Source of the DNA: Pseudomonas fragi
GTDB taxonomy: Bacteria; Pseudomonadota; Gammaproteobacteria; Pseudomonadales; Pseudomonadaceae
Direction: 5' to 3'
DNA length: 53,349 nucleotides
NCBI RefSeq assembly: GCF_025426255.1
Contig: NZ_CP104862.1
Span: 1 to 53,349 of the forward strand
Part shown: piece after piece, positions 47,557-53,349 of the stretch
Numbering within the stretch: the stretch's first letter is position 1
Layout of the letters: every line of letters starts with the position of its first letter
The notes under the pieces: generated by a model
The model's input: only the letters and a program-made list of their open reading frames with translations
What the model was told of the DNA's origin: nothing
The model's database searches: none
Program-made: the position numbers and the translations under genes

Positions 47557-48045
47557 ATGCAATGGAATGACCTGGTTATCAACGGAAAAACCGTGAGCAT
47601 GGCGCACATGCAGCCGTTCGAGCTGACGTTTGAGGTGGCCAACGAAGCGTTGACGATCAAATTCGAATTCGGCTTCCACTGCTTTACCGACGACAAAGGC
47701 CACGGTGAGACGCTCTATCATAAAGGCGAGCGGCGCTACTTCTGCCCTGATCGGTACAACTGTAGCAGCCAGCTACGGGACTATATCGAGCGCCGTTTCA
47801 TCGAATCGCTGGCTGTGCCGCACAACAGCCAGAAAAAGGGCGGGCAACGCTATTTCTGTATGGATCTGCACGAATACGCGATCTTTTTTTCGATCACAAA
47901 GCCCCAAGGCACGACCAATTACCTGCGCTTGCACGTAATTTCAGCCTACGAGGTGGCCAACTGGGGACGGCATTCGTTGCCAGGCGGGAAGGCTTTCAAC
48001 ATGCGCTACATCCTCAAGGTGCGGAATGAAGGCAAATCGGTCTGA
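47557..48045 (+). CDS. Hypothetical conserved protein
   Basis: A 162-residue protein with repeated aromatic-cysteine phrases (FEFGFHCFTDDKGHGETLYH, KGERRYFCPDRYNCSS, QRYFCMDLHEYAIFFSI). No function is known; similar proteins are scattered in Pseudomonas. ATG at 47557 is preferred to a TTG six bases earlier. The gene is convergent with trwC. Confidence 0.6.
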   Translation: MQWNDLVINGKTVSMAHMQPFELTFEVANEALTIKFEFGFHCFTDDKGHGETLYHKGERRYFCPDRYNCSSQLRDYIERRFIESLAVPHNSQKKGGQRYFCMDLHEYAIFFSITKPQGTTNYLRLHVISAYEVANWGRHSLPGGKAFNMRYILKVRNEGKSV

Positions 48046-48057
48046 CAGATAGCAGAA

Positions 48058-48085
48058 AGCCCCAACCGCTTGCGCGCCTGGGGCT
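48058..48085. terminator. Hairpin between convergent genes
   Basis: AGCCCCA/TGGGGCT stem with a 14-nt loop, no good T run. Probable weak bidirectional terminator. Confidence 0.5.
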
Positions 48086-48245
48086 CTCTGTGAATCTCAA
48101 TATCGGCGTGTTCTTTTCGACGTTGCCGTCGTTATCCTGCTCACGGGCTAGGAGAGCTTTACGCTCCGAAATCAACACTTCCCTTTCGGGATTCCGGTCT
48201 GTGCTGACGTAGTAACTATATCAAAATAGTTGTCGCGCGTGTCAA

Positions 48246-48270
48246 CTGAATTGACAATTTGTCAATTCAG
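48246..48270. promoter_or_regulatory. 25-bp perfect palindrome after trwC
   Basis: CTGAATTGACAA and its complement meet about a single T, seven bases before the trwC stop. It lacks a T run, so an operator or a recombination site is more likely than a terminator. No promoter is evident around it. Confidence 0.6.
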
Positions 48271-48276
48271 CCCCGC

Positions 48277-51200
48277 TTAACGACCTATTTCCCGGCGCTC
48301 CTGCTGTTTCAAGGCTTTCCCTTGCTCGGTGGGTAGTTTGCCAACAGGGTCGCGGCCAGCGGCCTTTTGCGGCCCTGTAGCGCCCTTCTCCGGTTGCGTC
48401 TTGCTGGCCCGCTGTGGCCGTTCTGCGGTTTTGTCCTTGTCGTGTGGCTGTTTGGCCCCCTTCCCTGCTTCTGCGTGCTTCTGTGCCTGTTCCTTTAGCT
48501 CCTGCAGGCGTACTTTTTCCTCTGGCGACCTGTGCAGTTTGTACGATAGATCGAGGGCGGCGTGCTTCACGTTCTCACGGCTGATTGCCTTGGGTAGCGC
48601 GCTTCTGTCGTCGGTGAAAATCTTGGCATCATGGCGTGCCCTGGAGATGGCCACGTAGTAAACGTCTTTCGCGGTAGTCCTGCTTTTTGCGTCCGCGTCG
48701 ATCAGCACGCGGTCTGCAGTCAAGCCTTGGCTACTGTGAACAGTCGCTGCATAGGCATGGTCAAGGTGAAGTGGCTTGTCGGTCGGCAGCACAATGCTCC
48801 GACGGTCGCTGCGCAGGGTTACGGCCTCTTTCGTGATGGCTTCCACGGTGAACCTGTCACCGTTGGCCACGTCTAGCGTGGCATCGTTGCGGGTGATGCG
48901 AACCTTATCACCTGGTGCCAGTTCGGCCCGCTCGGGCTGGTATACCGAAAGTTTCGTGTGCTGCATCGGATTGATCGCCAGTACCTCGCCTTCCTTGCTT
49001 TTCAGCGTTAAGCGATTACCCGGCCCGGTGTCCTGGATCGTGTACAGCTCGCCACGCTTCAACCCGCTTTTCTTGTAGTCCACTTCGGGCTGGATCACGT
49101 CACCTACGTTGAAGTACTTCGAGAACTTACGTTCTGCCTGGGTCGTGTCCGTCCGGGTCAAAGTATCGACCTCTCGGCCCTGCCCAAGTGTGCCCAGCCC
49201 TTCACGCACGGCCTTGTTAATCTCGCGGCGTGCTTCGTTGGTGCCCGACACAATGATTGCTTGTTCACGCTGTGAGGGAGTCAATGCCACGTACTCGTCA
49301 GCGATGGTCTGCCGGCGTTCGTGCTTGTCCTCAATCTCCACGACTGAGCTGATTTTGTTGAGCGATTCGGCCGTTTTGCCACGGGCCGAAAGCTCGACCG
49401 CTTCTTTCAGCAGCGGGTCTTTCTGCCGTTGAATTTCTTCCATCTTGGCCGTCGCCATGCCGCCGGCCTGGAGCTGGTCGAATGGCCGGCCGGCTTCAAT
49501 GGCTTTCGTCTGTGCTGTGTCGCCCATCAGCACAACACGGGCGCCTGCTTTCTCGGCGATCTTCAAGAGCTGATCCATTTGGCGAGCAGGCACTACACCG
49601 GCCTCGTCGATCACCAATACGGTGCGCTCGTTGATGTTCTTGTCCTTGGCCTTTAGAAAGGACGCCAAGGTATTCGACTCGACGCCCAGCTCGCGCAGCG
49701 CTCGTACCTGGCTGCCGTAGGGCGCCAGTGCGCGAACCTCGTAGCCATTCGATTCGACCATCTGTTTTGCGGTGTCGAGCATGTGGCTTTTGCCCGTGCC
49801 GGCGTAGCCCTGAACGCCGATTACCCGGTTTGAAGTGGTGGCAATCAGCTCGGCGGCGCTGCGCTGGCCAGCGTTTAGATTGGTGCCTTCCAGGATGATT
49901 TTCGCTATGTCGGCTGACATGACCGGCTGCATAGCGCCTCGGCCGTCGCGCTCGATGCTGTGAATCCGTTTTTCGCGCTCCAGGGCGGTTTGTGTGGTGA
50001 ACTGCGGCTCCGTTTCGATCAGGCTTTTGCGCTGGATCGCGGTATCCACACGCTCACGCGCTGCGCCGGCCGACATGCCCTTTGCCTCCAGCTCGGCCAC
50101 CCAAGCCTCACGGCTTTGTCCTCGATCACCGCCAAGGGCGTTTTCCGCCGGCCGGTACATGGTCTTTTGCTGGATCAGATAACCGCTTACGATCTGCCGC
50201 TTAATTTCTGATTCCACGTCCTTCATCGTGGCCCCGGCCATACCATGCTTAACGGCCGTGTTAATCAGATTGCCCTCAGTCATGACTGACTGGCGTTCGG
50301 TCAGGTGGTTGACGGCGAAACGAACGGCCCGCTTTGCTGCAAGGTCTGCGGCCACTTCGCTTGGCGTGTGGTTGCGCTCGATGTGCGGTCCTTTCGCGTC
50401 TACGCCGGCCCATTCCCTGCTTTTGAAGTCGATCCCAAGGTCTTTGGCCCGGTCTTTCCAGTCCTTGAACAAGGCGTCACGCTCGGCGCCGGTCTTGGGC
50501 GATCTGGTTTCCATCGCCGCCGCCTGCTTTTCCGCGGTGGTGGCTGTTTCTCGGGTCTTGCCCTGGCTGGCCAGACGTTCCTCAATCTGCGCGCTGCGCT
50601 GGCTGAAGCCTTCGAGTTGTTCGCGGCTGATGTGGCCCAGCTCGAACATGCCGTCTCGTTCGTGCCGGATGTTGTAGCCCTGCTTTGCCAGCTCCGCCGC
50701 AAGCTCGGCGCGATACATCGCCCCGAGGTACTTGGTCATTTTGATGATTTCGTCGTTCTTCAGTGCGCGCCATTGGCCGTCGCTGCGCTGCGTCATGTTC
50801 AAAACAACGGCGTGAGTGTGCAACTGCGGGTCTTTCTCTCGGCTTGTTTCGTGGCGGAACTTGGCGACAACCAGATTGCCGGTGTCCTCCACCATCGTGA
50901 TTCCGTTTTCCTTTTTGCGGGCCTGAGCCCGCTGCTCGGCCAGCTCGATAGCCTTGGTCACGGCCTTGTCGTGGGCCTTGATAATGGCGGCATCGCCGCC
51001 TATCAGCGCCTGGAGTGACACGCTTTTAGGTGCTGAGAACGTGAGGTCGATGCCGATCCGTTCCTTGCTGTCCTTGCGGGTGTCTGAGCGGATGATTTTC
51101 ACGCCCGGCAATATTTCCCCGGCCAGCAGCTCCCTGAAACGCTGGCTATCAACTTCGCCGGACAGGCCGAGGGCTTTTGCACCCTCCCCCTGCCATTCCA

Positions 51201-51300
51201 TGGATTCGCCCTCCTTGGCGTAGTAGTCGTCTGCGCCGTCGCCGTAGTAGCTGGCCAGCGCGCCGATACTTTTTCGGGTCAATACCTGGTGACTAAGCAT
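48277..51300 (-). CDS. trwC: TrwC-like conjugative relaxase-helicase (MOBF)
   Basis: A 1007-residue bifunctional protein. The relaxase has Tyr18 and Tyr26 (SYYGDGADDYY), Asp85 and the histidine triad His150, His161, His163 (HETSREKDPQLHTH), all at the residue numbers of R388 TrwC. The helicase has Walker A GYAGTGKS at 498-505 and VIDEAG near 563-568. It cuts oriT, moves covalently into the recipient and unwinds DNA. Its start overlaps the trwB stop. It is far longer than mere relaxases and looks intact. Confidence 0.96.
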   Translation of the reverse strand: MLSHQVLTRKSIGALASYYGDGADDYYAKEGESMEWQGEGAKALGLSGEVDSQRFRELLAGEILPGVKIIRSDTRKDSKERIGIDLTFSAPKSVSLQALIGGDAAIIKAHDKAVTKAIELAEQRAQARKKENGITMVEDTGNLVVAKFRHETSREKDPQLHTHAVVLNMTQRSDGQWRALKNDEIIKMTKYLGAMYRAELAAELAKQGYNIRHERDGMFELGHISREQLEGFSQRSAQIEERLASQGKTRETATTAEKQAAAMETRSPKTGAERDALFKDWKDRAKDLGIDFKSREWAGVDAKGPHIERNHTPSEVAADLAAKRAVRFAVNHLTERQSVMTEGNLINTAVKHGMAGATMKDVESEIKRQIVSGYLIQQKTMYRPAENALGGDRGQSREAWVAELEAKGMSAGAARERVDTAIQRKSLIETEPQFTTQTALEREKRIHSIERDGRGAMQPVMSADIAKIILEGTNLNAGQRSAAELIATTSNRVIGVQGYAGTGKSHMLDTAKQMVESNGYEVRALAPYGSQVRALRELGVESNTLASFLKAKDKNINERTVLVIDEAGVVPARQMDQLLKIAEKAGARVVLMGDTAQTKAIEAGRPFDQLQAGGMATAKMEEIQRQKDPLLKEAVELSARGKTAESLNKISSVVEIEDKHERRQTIADEYVALTPSQREQAIIVSGTNEARREINKAVREGLGTLGQGREVDTLTRTDTTQAERKFSKYFNVGDVIQPEVDYKKSGLKRGELYTIQDTGPGNRLTLKSKEGEVLAINPMQHTKLSVYQPERAELAPGDKVRITRNDATLDVANGDRFTVEAITKEAVTLRSDRRSIVLPTDKPLHLDHAYAATVHSSQGLTADRVLIDADAKSRTTAKDVYYVAISRARHDAKIFTDDRSALPKAISRENVKHAALDLSYKLHRSPEEKVRLQELKEQAQKHAEAGKGAKQPHDKDKTAERPQRASKTQPEKGATGPQKAAGRDPVGKLPTEQGKALKQQERREIGR

Positions 51301-52823
51301 TACGCGGCTCGCTCAATGAATGGCTCGTTGATCTTCTTAAAGTTCAACGGCTCTAGCTTGAATTTCGCCACGGGGAAGTCACCCGCAAACGCGATGTAGC
51401 CCGTCAGGTCTGGCAGGCTGGCGATTTCCGAAGCGGTCACCACATACTCCGGCTTCACCTCTTCGGATTTGCTGGTGGTGGTGCGGTTTCCGGTACTCTT
51501 GCTGTACTTGTCGCGCTCTACTTCGTGCTGTCCAAGTGCTTCACTCATGTCCTTGCTGGTGCGTGGGTCGGTTTTCGAGCCGCCCAAAACAACCAGCGAA
51601 CGGAAGCAAGAGCGCAGCGTCTGTGCCAGATCGCGGCCGTAAATATCGTCAAGCTGCGCGGTGGACTGGAGCCCGGCCACCACACGCAAGCCGTGTTTGC
51701 GGCCTTTGGTAAGCGCTGCCTCCAGAGAGGCCAGCTTTTCCAAGGACGCCAGTTCATCAATAAATGCCCATATGCGGCGGTTTTCGTCTTCGTCCATGGA
51801 AAGGATCGACACAAAAAAGGCGTCGATCCACGCCGAAATAAGCGGCTTCAGGGCTTCGGCCATGTCCTCGCGCCAGGTGATGTACAGATTTCCTTCGCCT
51901 TCTTCCAACCAGGTGCGAATCGAAAAGTCGCCAACCGGCATGTTCAAGTGTTCCGGCAACTTGTCGGACAGCACAAACCGGGCTGAAGTGAGGGCCTTGC
52001 TGGCTTCGCTCGATCCGGCAAACAGGGACTCGGCAGTGGTGCCCTTCAAGAATTCACGCAGGCTTTCCGGGTCTGCAATAGTTGTCCAGTGGAACAACTC
52101 ATATACCGAAGGTTTGCCCAACATCTTCAACTTGCGGGCGGTTTCGCGCAGCAACAAACGGCCATAGGCGCACCATTCTTCAGCGTCTGCTGTTTGCCCG
52201 CGCGGGACAAGCGACAGCGCGTAACGGTGAAAGTCGTAATCTGCGCGAATCTCGTTGAAGAATGTCCAGCCCTTAGTTCGGGAATCGTAGGGGTTTAATA
52301 CAATGTCTTTAGGCCCACCGAATTTTGAGTACATATCACCGTTGGGGTCTAGAAAAACCGCCCGATCACGGCGCTTGAGGGAGGTATAGGCAAGCTCTCG
52401 CATCAGCACGGATTTACCGGAGCCGGTCGCACCTTGAACTAGCGTGTGCAAGTTTTCGACCTTTGTCGGCATAGGAATATTGGCAATAGTTACTTGTTCT
52501 TGCTTCTTCTCCTGCGTCAGCTTCTTGAGTGCGCTAATGCTTGCGGTTTTGGTGCCTCGAAGAAATTTGCGAAACGGTGCACCGCCAAAATCAGTTTTCC
52601 CGAGTTGCCCCATAAGCCATATCAGCAAGATCGCCAGTGCCAGCCCGCCAATGGCAGAGGCCAGCAATACCGGTTTTTCATGAGTGTGCTTTACAAGCTC
52701 CCAACCAGATTTCCACTTCGGCACTGTGAGAACTTCGGTTTTCTTTACCGCCATGCTCCAAAAAGCAACTGGCAGCAATAACACTAAAACTAAGCCAAAC
52801 TGCCTACGGTCCTCGTCTCTCAT
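51300..52823 (-). CDS. trwB: TrwB-like coupling protein (VirD4 family)
   Basis: A 507-residue ATPase, the same length as R388 TrwB. Two N-terminal membrane helices (about 8-25 and 52-72), Walker A GATGSGKS (131-138) and Walker B IWAFIDELASL (Asp356, Glu357). It feeds the relaxosome into the T4SS. Overlaps both trwA (ATGA) and trwC. Confidence 0.96.
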   Translation of the reverse strand: MRDEDRRQFGLVLVLLLPVAFWSMAVKKTEVLTVPKWKSGWELVKHTHEKPVLLASAIGGLALAILLIWLMGQLGKTDFGGAPFRKFLRGTKTASISALKKLTQEKKQEQVTIANIPMPTKVENLHTLVQGATGSGKSVLMRELAYTSLKRRDRAVFLDPNGDMYSKFGGPKDIVLNPYDSRTKGWTFFNEIRADYDFHRYALSLVPRGQTADAEEWCAYGRLLLRETARKLKMLGKPSVYELFHWTTIADPESLREFLKGTTAESLFAGSSEASKALTSARFVLSDKLPEHLNMPVGDFSIRTWLEEGEGNLYITWREDMAEALKPLISAWIDAFFVSILSMDEDENRRIWAFIDELASLEKLASLEAALTKGRKHGLRVVAGLQSTAQLDDIYGRDLAQTLRSCFRSLVVLGGSKTDPRTSKDMSEALGQHEVERDKYSKSTGNRTTTSKSEEVKPEYVVTASEIASLPDLTGYIAFAGDFPVAKFKLEPLNFKKINEPFIERAA

Positions 52824-53161
52824 TTTTCACTACTCCAAAGCGTGATTCCCTGACGTTCTAATTCCTTCTGTGCCAGACCGTTTTTAGCGCCGCCGAGTTG
52901 GCGCAAGGTCAGCAACATTTCCAGCAAAACAGCGGTCATGTCACCGCTGCCGACCGTGCTTTTTTCCGCTCCTGGTGCTCGATCTGCCAAGCGCTCGACG
53001 GCCCGGCGGAGCATCTGCACTTCCTCAAGCAGCACGTCCTCACGCTCCAGGCGGTCGCGTAAAAAGGTACTCAAGGGCAGTTCGGCAGCCATGGCCTGAG
53101 CCTCGTAAAGCTCCCGCTTTTCGACCGACAGACGCAGGGGGATAGCATTAGATAACCGCAT
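52820..53161 (-). CDS. trwA: TrwA-like ribbon-helix-helix relaxosome protein
   Basis: A 113-residue protein. The N-terminus (AIPLRLSVEKRELYEAQAMA, then AELPLSTFLRDRLERED) fits a ribbon-helix-helix DNA binder. In R388, TrwA binds oriT, helps TrwC and represses its own operon. The ATG at 53161 follows ACAGGAGTAGAA; the longer frame would add an unlikely tail. Confidence 0.9.
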   Translation of the reverse strand: MRLSNAIPLRLSVEKRELYEAQAMAAELPLSTFLRDRLEREDVLLEEVQMLRRAVERLADRAPGAEKSTVGSGDMTAVLLEMLLTLRQLGGAKNGLAQKELERQGITLWSSEK

Positions 53162-53289
53162 TTCTACTCCTGTAGAGCCAATGTTATACAGAAAATCTAT
53201 ATAAACCGTGGCCTGCAGCCTATCCTGTAGTCGCACAACAATACAACTGTAAAAGCGCGAATGGTCGGCTAAGCCTTGAGAATCAAGGC

Positions 53290-53349
53290 CCGCCGCCGCA
53301 CCCGTAGGGTGCGTATGGTGTATCGCTTTACCAGTTAAGGATAAGGAAC
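53290..53349 (+). other. oriT: oriT nic region, R388-like
   Basis: A perfect 7-bp inverted repeat (CGCACCC, loop GTA, GGGTGCG; 53297-53313) is followed after 8 nt by a likely nic site, TATGGTGT/ATCG, with cleavage predicted between 53321 and 53322. The layout matches R388, where the TrwC-recognised hairpin is followed by TATTGTCT/ATAG and then by a TTAAGGATA tract; the same tract occurs here at 53335-53343. The site lies just upstream of trwA, with stbA at the other window end, as in R388 if the sequence is circular. The exact nic base is inferred from that similarity. Confidence 0.85.

Noticed and set aside
50305..51018. 237-codon frame opposite trwC
   Set aside because: Shadow of the high-GC relaxase gene; no supporting start or family.

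Overview
The window looks like a complete broad-host-range conjugative plasmid of about 53 kb from a gamma-proteobacterium, most likely Pseudomonas. It is probably a circle opened beside its transfer origin. The last 60 bases carry a nic-site hairpin very like that of IncW plasmid R388. The order trwA - oriT - stbA, read across the two ends, is also the R388 order. The Pseudomonas guess rests on rulAB-type SOS polymerase genes, high-GC codon use and remnants of insertion elements. It is an inference.

Region by region: (1) 1-2.0 kb holds stbABC (segregation and transfer control). (2) 2.0-16.5 kb is a leading region of about two dozen small genes. Nearly all lie on the minus strand and are driven by recurring promoter/leader units. 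Products include an SprT-like protease, RMF-like, DUF3560, DUF4238, TrfB/KorA-like, LPD29-like, RepL-like, KfrB-like, DUF192 and a secreted thermonuclease. A roughly 290-bp structured non-coding sequence occurs twice, each time just upstream of a promoter/leader unit. (3) 16.6-18.1 kb is an iteron origin region without large genes. (4) 18.3-25.4 kb is a cargo segment with a tyrosine recombinase, a DUF2513 protein, a two-gene module with a uracil-DNA-glycosylase-like protein, a secreted Sel1-repeat protein and small exported or membrane proteins. (5) 25.4-27.8 kb holds small coiled proteins, repA and a resP-type serine resolvase. (6) 28.1-29.7 kb is an AT-rich gene for a large secreted coiled-coil protein with an M15-peptidase-like end. 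(7) 29.8-41.4 kb is an H-NS-like gene followed by the whole type IV secretion system: TrbM/KikA-like, VirB1, KorA-like, VirB2-B6 with an entry-exclusion lipoprotein, then VirB7-B11. Three copies of one palindrome precede its three transcription units. (8) 41.5-45.0 kb holds a HEPN/zinc-ribbon protein, an SRAP protein and a LexA-boxed rulAB pair. (9) 45.06-46.35 kb is a segment bounded by IS21-like inverted repeats, with no transposase. It carries one gene, an attC-like site and a 178-bp MITE-like insertion. (10) 46.4-53.3 kb has three unplaced genes, one with five helix-turn-helix repeats, then trwC, trwB, trwA and oriT.

How it works together: TrwA and TrwC act at oriT, TrwB couples the relaxosome to the VirB channel, and a KorA-like repressor probably balances the three secretion operons through the shared palindrome. 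If nicking is as in R388, the plus strand enters the recipient 5' end first, starting with stbABC. Almost all leading-region genes are transcribed with that strand as template. This fits early expression from single-stranded DNA and makes the two structured repeats the most interesting feature of the window.
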